DNA of 48,815 nt. It comes from JANRJY01 sp033763735 (GTDB lineage: Bacteria; Bacteroidota; Bacteroidia; Cytophagales; UBA9547). Each line of letters starts with the position of its first letter. The stretch's first letter is position 1. The stretch is taken from positions 1 through 48,815 of the forward strand of contig JANRJY010000022.1 of NCBI GenBank assembly GCA_033763735.1. The letters run 5' to 3'. Shown here piece by piece: positions 18,122-26,480 of this stretch. A model generated the notes under the pieces. That model ran no database searches and was not told the DNA's origin. It saw nothing but the letters and a program-made list of their open reading frames with translations. Made by a program: the position numbers and the translations under genes.

Positions 18122-20590
18122 TTATTTACCTGCACTGATCAAATTGGCAAACAATCGGTAAGCACCCGGTACCCCAGCAGGCAATTGTCTAAAAAAGGCT
18201 AGACCTGTATAAATATAGTACCCTTTGCCATATTTAGCAATAAGAAGCCCTCCTTTTAAAGGTTTTTCATTAGGATCATTTGATGACAATATTTCTTCAT
18301 AATTACTATCATATTCTGAAGCATAATAAAGTCCTCTTTCTTGAATCCAGCCATCAAAATCAGTTGCGGAAATTTTGTTGGGTTTGTTTAAAATAAAGTG
18401 GTTGGGATTAACAAATTCCATTTTTGCATCTTCATCGGTTACTCGATCTCTACCAATTTTCAAAGGATACGGTCCCATGTCAGCTTTTGGTTGTTGTATC
18501 CAATTGGCTGTGTTGTATTGGGCCACTATTGTTCCGCCATTTGAAACGTATTCCATTAATTTAGAATAATACTGTTTTAGTTTCTCATTAGTGTTATAAG
18601 CTCTTATGCCTACAACAATAGCATCGAATTGAGAAAGTGACTGATCGGACAAAAAATCATCGTTTAAGATAGTGACTTTACATCCAATTTGCTCCAAACA
18701 TGATGCCACATTGTCCCCAGCCCCTGGAATATATCCAATATTGGTAACGCTTTTTTTAATTTCCCCATATACAAATTTAACATCTGATTCACTTTGTAGT
18801 GTTTGGATAGGAATGTGAGGATATGAAATTCGACTTACAGAGGAATGATAAATTTTTCCTTTTATAAGTGCATTGGTTCTAAACGTTCCTCCATTTGATT
18901 CTTTGCCTGCGGGCGTTATTTTAAAAGAAAAGACCTGTTGATCACCCACATGTGTAACGTTAAAATTATAAAAATTGGGTTCGCATTTCCAACCTCTTGG
19001 CGCTACCGGTTTTAATATGCCGCTTACACTTTCAACATTAGCAGTAAGCGTAACTTTTATTTCTTTGGATTTGTCAGGTTCAGTAAAAACTACTACTTCA
19101 GAGTTGGCATCCAGATATACAGGTGGGGCTATAATTAATTGACGATATTTTTCGCCATCTGATGGTTCAACCCACTTAAATGATACGCCTTTAGTTACGT
19201 TGAACTGCAAACCAGGAAGCGATATTGAAAATACAACATTGATATCAGCATCATTAAAAGGTTTGCCAATAAGCAGTTGGTTGTTAACATTAAATAACCC
19301 GTTTGATTTGCTTTTATTTGCTAACCAGTAAGGGTTTGTAATATTCTGGTTGACAGGAACAATTACATCTTTATAATAACTAAAAACTGAATTTGTTTTT
19401 AATTCTTTTTGGAACGAGGTGTCAAAAATCGAGTTGATTGACCATTTTTCAAGAACTAAGGGGTAATCATTTCGTTTTACAATGTTGGCTTCAATACGTA
19501 ATTTGCTGCCCGGTACAATCATGTGCGCATTGCAAGTTGCTTCCATGTGTGCCCCCATGCATGCAAGGACCAATTGCTCCAATTCTTTCTTTTTGATTTC
19601 TTTCCAAAATGGATCAGAAAATTTATCTGCCTCTTTATAGGCTTCAGTTAAGTCAGATATAATATTTTGAGGGTAGATTGGGTTATAATTTTTAACAATT
19701 TTTTGGATGATGGACACATATTTTTCGGAATTGGAAATTCTTGATATACTTGTATTTATTCCCGAAAACATATCAAGTGTATCTGCTTTACCTTTGGTCG
19801 GTTTGAAATATTCATAACTATTTCCACGCCACTTTGCAGATCCAAATCCTTGGCTTTTGTGCATACTTCTACTTTCAGCAGCAATTTCAGAATAGGATTT
19901 GCCCAAAATCGGGTTGAAAGTACCAACATCAATCATCAGTTCTCCTTTTTGTTTGGCACCGGGTGTTCTGCCCCACTCAAATGAATTAAAATATACTTTT
20001 TGTGCCTGCCAAGTACTTACATAAGTCAATTGAAATGGACAATATTTGGGATCAGCAGCTTTCTCAAATGCCTCTTCTGCTAATATTGCAGATGCGGTAT
20101 GGTGCCCATGGCCACCTCCACCATCAGTGGGGAATCGACAAATAATAATGTCAGGCTTAGTATTTCTAATAACCCATACCACATCAGCAAGAATGCTGTC
20201 TTTATTCCAAATACGGAAAGTTTCTTCCGGATTTTTGGAGTATCCAAAATCAACGGCTCTTGTAAAGTACTGAGAAGCTCCATCTGTTCGACGAGCAGCC
20301 AACAATTCCTGTGTCCGAATTAAACCAAGTTTTTCTTTCTGTTCATTGCCAATAAGGTTTTGCCCCCCATCTCCACGAGTAATTGATAAATATGATGTTT
20401 TGAATTTCTTTTCGTTTGCAAACCAAGCCAATAGCTCTGTATTTTCGTCATCAGGATGAGCTGCTACATATAATACAGAACCTGCTACTGTTAATTTTTG
20501 AATAGAAGAAATAATTTCTGAAGTAGAATTTTGAGCAAAGGCACTCAAACTTGCAACGTAGATTAAAGTGAAATAAAGTTTTTTGATCAT
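18122..20590 (-). CDS. PIG-L family deacetylase with C-terminal amidotransferase-like domain
   Basis: A large exported PIG-L (LmbE-like) zinc deacetylase. The ATG at 20590 begins a signal peptide (MIKKLYFTLIYVASLSAFAQ). The metal-binding AHPDDEN motif is near residue 43, with the later histidines in GGHGHHTAS near 160. A beta-rich middle region follows. The C-terminal third (from YIPGAGDNVASCLEQIG to GGTIVAQYNTA) looks like a class I glutamine-amidotransferase fold. Such two-part proteins are common in Bacteroidota; N-acetyl sugar or glycoconjugate deacetylation is likely, but the substrate is unknown. Confidence 0.85.
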   Translation of the reverse strand: MIKKLYFTLIYVASLSAFAQNSTSEIISSIQKLTVAGSVLYVAAHPDDENTELLAWFANEKKFKTSYLSITRGDGGQNLIGNEQKEKLGLIRTQELLAARRTDGASQYFTRAVDFGYSKNPEETFRIWNKDSILADVVWVIRNTKPDIIICRFPTDGGGGHGHHTASAILAEEAFEKAADPKYCPFQLTYVSTWQAQKVYFNSFEWGRTPGAKQKGELMIDVGTFNPILGKSYSEIAAESRSMHKSQGFGSAKWRGNSYEYFKPTKGKADTLDMFSGINTSISRISNSEKYVSIIQKIVKNYNPIYPQNIISDLTEAYKEADKFSDPFWKEIKKKELEQLVLACMGAHMEATCNAHMIVPGSKLRIEANIVKRNDYPLVLEKWSINSIFDTSFQKELKTNSVFSYYKDVIVPVNQNITNPYWLANKSKSNGLFNVNNQLLIGKPFNDADINVVFSISLPGLQFNVTKGVSFKWVEPSDGEKYRQLIIAPPVYLDANSEVVVFTEPDKSKEIKVTLTANVESVSGILKPVAPRGWKCEPNFYNFNVTHVGDQQVFSFKITPAGKESNGGTFRTNALIKGKIYHSSVSRISYPHIPIQTLQSESDVKFVYGEIKKSVTNIGYIPGAGDNVASCLEQIGCKVTILNDDFLSDQSLSQFDAIVVGIRAYNTNEKLKQYYSKLMEYVSNGGTIVAQYNTANWIQQPKADMGPYPLKIGRDRVTDEDAKMEFVNPNHFILNKPNKISATDFDGWIQERGLYYASEYDSNYEEILSSNDPNEKPLKGGLLIAKYGKGYYIYTGLAFFRQLPAGVPGAYRLFANLISAGK

Positions 20591-20624
20591 CAATATTAGA
20601 TTTTTCTGCAAATTAAGATTCGTC

Positions 20625-20654
20625 TTTGAATATTAATACTTTTCATTAGATTTG
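20625..20654 (+). promoter_or_regulatory. Bacteroidota-type promoter for the DUF2911 gene
   Basis: TTTG at 20625-20628 and TAGATTTG at 20647-20654 are separated by 18 bp. This matches the Bacteroidota sigma-ABfr consensus (TTTG, about 19 bp, TAnnTTTG). The box ends 25 bp before the ATG at 20680. Confidence 0.65.
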
Positions 20655-20679
20655 GACAAAAATAAACCTTTTAAAAAAA

Positions 20680-21516
20680 ATGAAAAAAATCTTAAGTATT
20701 GCTTTGATTGCAGCATGTTTCGTTCAATCAAATGCTCAAATTAAAACTCCGGCACCTAGCCCTTTTTCCACTGTTTCTCAATCATTCGGTATTATTGACA
20801 GTAAAATTGAATATTCAAGACCTTCCGCAAGAGGTCGCAAAATATTTGGAGATGTAGTTCCATTTGATAAAATATGGAGAACAGGTGCAAATGGAGCAAC
20901 TAAAATTACATTCAGTGATTCGGTTATGATAGGCGACAAAAAAATAGGAGGCGGTACATATGGCCTTTTCACGATTCCTAGCACTACAGAATGGACAATA
21001 ATAATTTCTAAATCGACCTCATTGTGGGGAGCTGAAGGATATGATGCCAGCAATGATGTTGTTAGATTTAAATCAAAACCATTCGCTCTTACAATGCCCG
21101 TTGAAACATTCACAATTGATTATGCAAATATCACTCGCACTAGTTCAGATATCATGCTTTCGTGGGAAAATACTGCCGTTAAATTTACCGTATCAACGGA
21201 TCCTGACAAAAAGATAATGGCTCAAATCAAAAATGCCATGGATGGAAATGATTGGATGTGGGCAGCAGCAAATTATTATCATGACAATGATAAAGACATG
21301 AAACAAGCTTTGGAATGGGTGAATAAAGTGATTGAAAAAGATAAAGATCCTCAATTCTGGAGAGTGCATGTAAAAGCGAAAATTTTGAAAAAAATGGGTG
21401 ATTGCAAAGGTGCTTCTGAAGTAGCTCAAAAAAGTAAAGATTTGGCAATTGCTGCAAAAAATGATGATTATGTAAAACTAAATGACAAGTTATTGGCTGA
21501 ATGTAAAGGCAAATAA
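20680..21516 (+). CDS. DUF2911-domain exported protein
   Basis: A 278-residue protein with a signal peptide (MKKILSIALIAACFVQSNAQ). The DUF2911 domain follows: SRPSARGRKIFG, VPFDKIWRTGANGAT, GGTYGLFTIP and W.I(I)SK patterns to about residue 165. A helical C-terminal part (about 180-278) resembles TPR-like repeats. DUF2911 is frequent in Bacteroidota exported proteins and has no assigned function. It is monocistronic with its own promoter and terminator, and divergent from the PIG-L gene. Confidence 0.85.
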   Translation: MKKILSIALIAACFVQSNAQIKTPAPSPFSTVSQSFGIIDSKIEYSRPSARGRKIFGDVVPFDKIWRTGANGATKITFSDSVMIGDKKIGGGTYGLFTIPSTTEWTIIISKSTSLWGAEGYDASNDVVRFKSKPFALTMPVETFTIDYANITRTSSDIMLSWENTAVKFTVSTDPDKKIMAQIKNAMDGNDWMWAAANYYHDNDKDMKQALEWVNKVIEKDKDPQFWRVHVKAKILKKMGDCKGASEVAQKSKDLAIAAKNDDYVKLNDKLLAECKGK

Positions 21517-21536
21517 TTTAACTAAATGGAACAATA

Positions 21537-21568
21537 AAAAAGGCTCAAATATTAATTTGGGCCTTTTT
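21537..21568 (+). terminator. Intrinsic terminator after DUF2911 gene
   Basis: Arms AAAAAGGCTCAAAT (21537-21550) and ATTTGGGCCTTTTT (21555-21568) pair except for one G-T wobble around a 4-nt loop. It lies 20 bp after the stop codon. Confidence 0.85.
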
Positions 21569-21590
21569 ATTTATCAAACCACAAAAACGA

Positions 21591-21615
21591 AAAAAGCCCC
21601 AAATGGGGCTTTTTT
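21591..21615 (-). terminator. Intrinsic terminator downstream of tRNA-Gln
   Basis: The stem GCCCC-AAAT-GGGGC (21596-21609) is flanked by an A-run and a T-run. On the minus strand it lies just past the tRNA 3' end, so it probably ends the tRNA transcript. It is also usable from the plus strand. Confidence 0.8.
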
Positions 21616-21627
21616 ATTCTACTTAAG

Positions 21628-21700
21628 TTGACCGACAAGGGCTCGAACCTCGACTCTTCTGGACCAAAACCAGACGTGTTGCCAGTTACACCATCGGTCA
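21628..21700 (-). tRNA. tRNA-Gln (anticodon TTG)
   Basis: The reverse complement folds as a full cloverleaf. The acceptor arm TGACCGA pairs with TCGGTCA, followed by discriminator A. The anticodon stem TCTGG/CCAGA encloses loop TTTTGGT, giving anticodon TTG (glutamine). The T-arm contains GGTTCGAGCC. The CCA end is not encoded, so it must be added after transcription. Confidence 0.93.
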
Positions 21701-21762
21701 ATAACAGGGGTGCAAAATTAGCCCTTCATTTGACATTTAAAAAACATTCTCGAAAAAAATTA

Positions 21763-22908
21763 TTATCCGAGCCTGTATTTGAAATCCTGATAGCTAAATT
21801 TGCGCAATAAATCATAGCTGCCTTTCTCTGTCCAGATGCCAATGTCAGGATGAGAAACGCCATTAAACATCGTTGTTTTTACCATTGTGTAGTGCATCAT
21901 ATCATCAAAAACGAGTCTATCACCTGCTTGTAATGGCTTCTCAAATGAATAAGGTCCCATGTAGTCGCCTGCTAAGCAAGTGAGTCCACCTACCAAATAC
22001 GAATAAGGCCCTGTGTCAGATGCCTCCGCTCCCAAAATTCTGGCAGTGTATGGCATTTCAATACAATCGGGCATATGCGCGGAAACAGAAACATCTAACA
22101 CAGCTACTTGCTTACCACCACTTTCAATAATATCCTGAACCGACGAAACCAAATAACCTGTTTGCCAAGCTATAGCAGAACCGGGTTCCATAATTACTTC
22201 TTCCAGATTTGGATACCTTTTTTTGAAATCAATTAAGAGTTGTACCAAGTGTTCGATGTCATAACCTTCTTTAGTCATCAAATGACCACCGCCCATATTG
22301 AACCATTTACAATGGTTTATCAAATGGCCAAATTTAGGTTCAATGGCTTTAAGTGTACGCTCCAAGGTATAACTATCTTTTTCACAGAGTGAATGAAAAT
22401 GAAGCCCTTCAATTCCTTCCGGAAGCTTATCGCCAAACTTATCAAAAGTCATTCCTAAGCGTGAACCCGGAATGCAAGGGTTGTACAAATCTGTTTCTAC
22501 TTCAGAATACTCTGGATTGATTCTGATGGCACAGCTAATAGATTTATCACCATTACGAACCCTTGAAGCAAATTTTTCATATTGAGCAATGGAGTTAAAA
22601 GTGATATGATTGCAATAGCGCATGATTTCATCGAATTCATGTTCGAAATAAGCAACACAATATGCGTGAACTTCTCCTTTGAATTCTTCATATCCTAATC
22701 GGGCTTCATACAAGGAACTTGCTGTGGTTCCGGATAAGTACTGATTAATTATTGGAAATGAGCCCCACATCGAAAATCCTTTGAGTGCGAGTATAATTTT
22801 AACCCCCGCACGTTTCTGAACGGAATCTATCAATTCAAGATTCTTACGAAGTAAGCTTGCATCTAACAAGAAGGTAGGAGATGGAATTTGATCAAATGGT
22901 ATGTTCAA
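21763..22908 (-). CDS. nspC: Carboxynorspermidine decarboxylase
   Basis: A PLP-dependent fold-III decarboxylase that converts carboxy(nor)spermidine to (nor)spermidine, the last step of the alternative polyamine pathway. Visible family features are IPSPTFLLD at the N-terminus, the PLP lysine in LALKGFSMWG (Lys43), HFHSLCEKDSYTLE, NMGGGHLMTKEGYD, and EPGSAIAWQTGYL. The length of 381 residues is normal. The start is TTG; no in-frame ATG lies upstream. The partner carboxynorspermidine dehydrogenase is not in the window. Confidence 0.9.
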   Translation of the reverse strand: MNIPFDQIPSPTFLLDASLLRKNLELIDSVQKRAGVKIILALKGFSMWGSFPIINQYLSGTTASSLYEARLGYEEFKGEVHAYCVAYFEHEFDEIMRYCNHITFNSIAQYEKFASRVRNGDKSISCAIRINPEYSEVETDLYNPCIPGSRLGMTFDKFGDKLPEGIEGLHFHSLCEKDSYTLERTLKAIEPKFGHLINHCKWFNMGGGHLMTKEGYDIEHLVQLLIDFKKRYPNLEEVIMEPGSAIAWQTGYLVSSVQDIIESGGKQVAVLDVSVSAHMPDCIEMPYTARILGAEASDTGPYSYLVGGLTCLAGDYMGPYSFEKPLQAGDRLVFDDMMHYTMVKTTMFNGVSHPDIGIWTEKGSYDLLRKFSYQDFKYRLG

Positions 22909-23047
22909 AATTAGTATAGTTTTAAATGCAAAAATATTACTATAAAGCAGTTTAAAAAATAAATTAATTTGAATACCAAAAGAGATTTTTGGGTGCCTAT
23001 AATATTAATGGAAATTAAAAAAGTGTAAAAGAATAATAAATCAAAAA

Positions 23048-23086
23048 AATTATGTTTTACAAACATTATGTTTGTAAAACATAATT
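23048..23086. repeat. Perfect 39-bp palindrome at the 3' end of the ATPase gene
   Basis: Arms AATTATGTTTTACAAACAT (23048-23066) and its exact reverse complement (23068-23086) surround a single T. The ATPase gene's stop codon (23085-23087) overlaps its edge. It matches the palindrome at 24499-24537 in 36 of 39 positions. Confidence 0.95.
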
Positions 23087-24467
23087 ATTTTAAAACTGAT
23101 ATAACATCTTCACAATCAAAATAATGCATGGAATTTGATTGAACATCGGTAGGCTTTGATATTGAGAAAATGCATCTGATTACACGTTTATACTGATGAG
23201 CAATACCTAATATTTGTAGTTTGCTATCCAACGACTTTTCAATAGCAAATACATTAGGTTTATTACTCCATTTGACTTCGCCAATTAATAATGTAGATTT
23301 ATCAATGGACTCTGCGAGCACATCTATTTCAATTTCATTTTTCTTATCCGGCTTTCCCCAATATCGATAGGCTTTTCCAAATTGAATGTCATCATAAACT
23401 TTCAAATTTGGAATTGATTGACGAACCAAATTTTCCCAAACATTGGCATATAAATGCGGTAATTTGATTTCCATTTGCTCTGAAATAACATCCCACAGCC
23501 CCAATTCAATAAGTGACTTATTAGGCGATACAAATTGCATGTAGAAATTCAGAAATGGATCAGCAATTTGATAAAGACTTTTCTTTGAATCTCTTTCAGG
23601 CTCACCAAAAGGAATTTCTTTTTTCAAATAGCCCATTTCAATTAAGTTTGCTAAGGGGCGTGAAAAGTGTGTAGCAGGTTTTTCGAGTTTTGCTGCTATT
23701 TCACTGATTCTATGGTTGCCATTACCTACAAGTTGAACAATGGAATAAGCTTGCACAACACTACGCATATCGTCCAAAAAAAGACGCATAGGCTCTTCAA
23801 ACAAAATACCATTTTTATCAAATATTGAATTTTTTAGCGCTTCCTTTAACGACTTATATTGTTTACGAATTTCCCAATATCGAGGCACGCCACCCCAGGT
23901 TGCAAATTCTTTAACTGACTCTACAGCAGAACAATGCAAATATTCTTTAATCCAATATGCATTCATTGCTGTAATATTGGCTATGGCATCGGCCCTACCA
24001 TACAAAGGAGAAGTAGTTCCCAAAAATAAGTTTCGCATCATTTGTTGTGATGAACCGCACACGATTAAGTTAAACTTATCATGCTTGGACAAATCAACTA
24101 ATTTTTGAATTATGCTGGGCAGTTCTGACGCACTTGAAACCAAATAAGGAAATTCATCCAATACCAATGTGGTTTTAGATTTCAATTGATTATTGAAACT
24201 TGTAAATAATATTTCCCAACTCGGGTAATGAACCTTATCAAAATCCGGGATGACGGATGATATGGCTATTGCTAAATTTTCAATTTGAATACTTTTTTCA
24301 GTAAGATCTGCCAAAAAATATATGCCATTGGTTTTAAGAATTTGACGCAATAATGATGATTTGCCAATTCTTCTTCGACCATATACAATAGCAAATGAGG
24401 CTTTGTCATTTGCCAAAAGTGAATCGAACATTGCTTTTTCGGTATATCTGTTAAGGAAACCTTCCAT
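23085..24467 (-). CDS. AAA+ ATPase (ATPase_2/MJ-PH-SSO type) with DUF234-like nuclease-fold domain
   Basis: A 460-residue P-loop ATPase. It has Walker A GRRRIGKS (30-37), Walker B TLVLDEF with Asp104-Glu105, and a sensor-like LIVCGSS (134-140). A winged-helix region follows (about 240-290; ISEIAAKLEKPATHFSRPLANLIEMGYL). The C-terminal domain has WENLVR (345-350), EIDVLAE (Asp382) and LIGEVKW (Glu397, Lys399). This D...ExK arrangement is typical of the PD-(D/E)XK nuclease fold in DUF234-type proteins. The biological role of this family is poorly known. A TATATTTG box (24489-24496) lies between the gene and the right palindrome. Confidence 0.85.
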   Translation of the reverse strand: MEGFLNRYTEKAMFDSLLANDKASFAIVYGRRRIGKSSLLRQILKTNGIYFLADLTEKSIQIENLAIAISSVIPDFDKVHYPSWEILFTSFNNQLKSKTTLVLDEFPYLVSSASELPSIIQKLVDLSKHDKFNLIVCGSSQQMMRNLFLGTTSPLYGRADAIANITAMNAYWIKEYLHCSAVESVKEFATWGGVPRYWEIRKQYKSLKEALKNSIFDKNGILFEEPMRLFLDDMRSVVQAYSIVQLVGNGNHRISEIAAKLEKPATHFSRPLANLIEMGYLKKEIPFGEPERDSKKSLYQIADPFLNFYMQFVSPNKSLIELGLWDVISEQMEIKLPHLYANVWENLVRQSIPNLKVYDDIQFGKAYRYWGKPDKKNEIEIDVLAESIDKSTLLIGEVKWSNKPNVFAIEKSLDSKLQILGIAHQYKRVIRCIFSISKPTDVQSNSMHYFDCEDVISVLK

Positions 24468-24488
24468 ACTTCACTATAATTATCACCA

Positions 24489-24496
24489 CAAATATA
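24489..24496 (-). promoter_or_regulatory. Candidate -7 box of the ATPase gene
   Basis: On the minus strand this reads TATATTTG, matching TAnnTTTG, 21 bp before the ATG. The adjoining palindrome (24498-24538) covers the place where the -33 element should be, so a protein bound there could control the promoter. Confidence 0.4.
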
Positions 24497-24497
24497 A

Positions 24498-24538
24498 TAA
24501 TTATGTTTTAGATACATTATGTTTTTAAAACATAATTA
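24498..24538. repeat. Imperfect palindrome upstream of the ATPase gene
   Basis: Arms 24498-24517 and 24519-24538 pair at 18 of 20 positions around one T; one of the two exceptions is a G-T pair. Positions 24499-24537 differ from the palindrome at 23048-23086 at only three bases. Confidence 0.9.
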
Positions 24539-24598
24539 ATAAAATCATTTTATGAATTTCTTAGTTTTATCATTTTATTTGTACAAAATATCACTGTT

Positions 24599-26479
24599 AT
24601 GAAACGTATATTATTGATTTTTTGTGCCCCAATACTGCTGCTAGCGCAACCAAAAGAAATCTTCTATGGCAACAATATTAAGCTCACTACCAGTCAGCTA
24701 GGCTTTATGCCTGATTCGCCAAAGTTGGTAACTTTAGTTCCTACCAAAGAAGAAATTAGTTCATTACCTGATGAAATTCCGTTTTATGTTCAAAACATTG
24801 GAAACCGCAAAAAAAGAAGTACCCCTAATAAGCCTACCGAATGGACGGATGCTATATATAGATGGCCTTTTGATATTTCCATAGGCAAACATTTACCCTC
24901 GTTGGACCAATATCACAAATCACAAGGAACGGTACAGTTTGAAGGCAAATTAAAAAAGGTACAAACCCGATGGGGTACATTTTGGCAAGCCGATTTTTCA
25001 GTATTTAATAAATTAGGCAATTTTCAGATTGAAACCGAGTATGGATTTACTACGCCTTTTATGGTCTCCAACGACCCTTATATTCGTTTGATAAGGAGTT
25101 TTTTGATATATACTTATTCACAGCGGTCAGGAACTGAAATCCCTGGAATACGTGAACCTGAAAATGCAGATGATGCCGTTTTAGATGTAAACAGAAACTT
25201 TGCACTTCCGCTTTCCGGAGGATGGAACGATGCAGGCGATACTCGAAAATGGCTTTCACAAACACTTTGTTCCATTGAGGCACTTACTTATATCGCTCAA
25301 AAATCGCATCCAAAATTTCAGCAACAAGCAATTGAAGAAATTGCTTGGGGTAATAAATATTATTATTTCATGATCAATGATAGTGGTTTTGTATATGAGG
25401 ATGTAGGAGCCGGATTCATGCGTAAAGGTATGGATTACACAAAAGATTGGTGGCTCGAAAATCATGCAGGTTGTGTTGCTACAGGAGCTACCGATGGTGA
25501 TAACATTCCCGGAAATGGAAATGAACGCGTAGTAAGAACTACCTACAATCCTTTGATTCAATATTTATTTGTTCGCAATCAGGCACTTGCATCTACAGTA
25601 CTTCCTATTTATGATAAGAACAAATCCATTATTCTGGCTGAAAGGGCTTGGAAATATGGCCAAAAAGCTGGGCATGATAATCGTACCTTGTTTGTTTCAG
25701 AAGAACTATTGGCAGCATGTGAAATGAAAGCAATTGGGAGCAAAAGTGTAAGTAATGAAGCCCTTACAAAATTGGTTAAAACTTTAATAGCTCGCCAACA
25801 AAATCCAGAAAAAGGCATTTCAGGATACTTTTCAGAAAAAGACAATGCTGATGGCTATCGGAGTATCGTCTATGGCTGTGAACCCGTATTGGCATTGCTG
25901 CGCTTTTGTGAATTAAATATTCCGGAATTGAAGCAAGAAAAACAGTTGGCAGAAATTGCTTTAAAAAAATATGCAGACAATTATTTATTGGCAGATGCAA
26001 AATCAAACCCATTCAGTGTGGGTCCATACGGTGTATATTACAATCCTTTAAAACCAAATGTACAGCAGTTTCGCGATGCCGGTAACAGCAAACTCATACG
26101 TTCATTTATCGACCCACTAAATGCTCAGGAAATGGTACATGGAACGGCTGCTTTGGTGAATCATCAGGCGTATTTTTTGGCAAGAGCATCCAAATATTTC
26201 AATAATGCCAATTATCGTTCTCAAGCAGAAAAGTTACTCATGTGGAATCTAGGGCATAATCCATTTGAGTTATGCTTGGCAACAGGAGTAGGGTTCCATC
26301 ATCCGGTGCCTGCATCGTATGCCAATTACAAAATTCCTGATGCGCATGTAGTTGGATTTATTGGTCGCTTGGACGATAGCCCATATATTGAATCATCAAA
26401 TGCTATTGAATGGAATACTCAAGAACCTTGGGGAGTACCTTTGCAATACATGGTAGATGCTGTGCTTTGGTTGAAGTAA
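24599..26479 (+). CDS. GH9 family glycoside hydrolase
   Basis: An exported endoglucanase-type enzyme. A signal peptide (MKRILLIFCAPILLLAQ) precedes an N-terminal Ig-like domain (KLTTSQLGFMPDSPKLVTL, about residues 28-110) of the CelD_N type. The GH9 (alpha/alpha)6 domain has GGWNDAGDTRKW with Asp211 and Asp214 as base candidates, HHPVPASY near 566, and SNAIEWNTQEPW with Glu604 as probable general acid. The length of 626 residues fits. It lacks a T9SS sorting tail, so it is probably periplasmic. The substrate could be a beta-glucan or another beta-linked glycan. Confidence 0.88.
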   Translation: MKRILLIFCAPILLLAQPKEIFYGNNIKLTTSQLGFMPDSPKLVTLVPTKEEISSLPDEIPFYVQNIGNRKKRSTPNKPTEWTDAIYRWPFDISIGKHLPSLDQYHKSQGTVQFEGKLKKVQTRWGTFWQADFSVFNKLGNFQIETEYGFTTPFMVSNDPYIRLIRSFLIYTYSQRSGTEIPGIREPENADDAVLDVNRNFALPLSGGWNDAGDTRKWLSQTLCSIEALTYIAQKSHPKFQQQAIEEIAWGNKYYYFMINDSGFVYEDVGAGFMRKGMDYTKDWWLENHAGCVATGATDGDNIPGNGNERVVRTTYNPLIQYLFVRNQALASTVLPIYDKNKSIILAERAWKYGQKAGHDNRTLFVSEELLAACEMKAIGSKSVSNEALTKLVKTLIARQQNPEKGISGYFSEKDNADGYRSIVYGCEPVLALLRFCELNIPELKQEKQLAEIALKKYADNYLLADAKSNPFSVGPYGVYYNPLKPNVQQFRDAGNSKLIRSFIDPLNAQEMVHGTAALVNHQAYFLARASKYFNNANYRSQAEKLLMWNLGHNPFELCLATGVGFHHPVPASYANYKIPDAHVVGFIGRLDDSPYIESSNAIEWNTQEPWGVPLQYMVDAVLWLK

Positions 26480-26480
26480 A

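Larger units (their letters stand above)
23048..24538. mobile_element. Putative palindrome-bounded single-gene cassette
   Basis: One gene encoding an AAA+ ATPase with a PD-(D/E)XK-like C-terminus fills the space between two near-identical 39-bp palindromes. Its stop codon overlaps the left copy, and its start lies 30 bp from the right copy. The compact arrangement suggests a unit that moved or is maintained as a block. I found no clear target-site duplication; both flanks are AT-rich. An alternative is that one copy is an operator and the other a terminator. Confidence 0.5.

Noticed and set aside
23048..23086. Simple intrinsic terminator for the ATPase gene
   Set aside because: The stem is AT-rich and lacks a following T-run, and a near-identical copy lies upstream of the gene, which a terminator would not explain.
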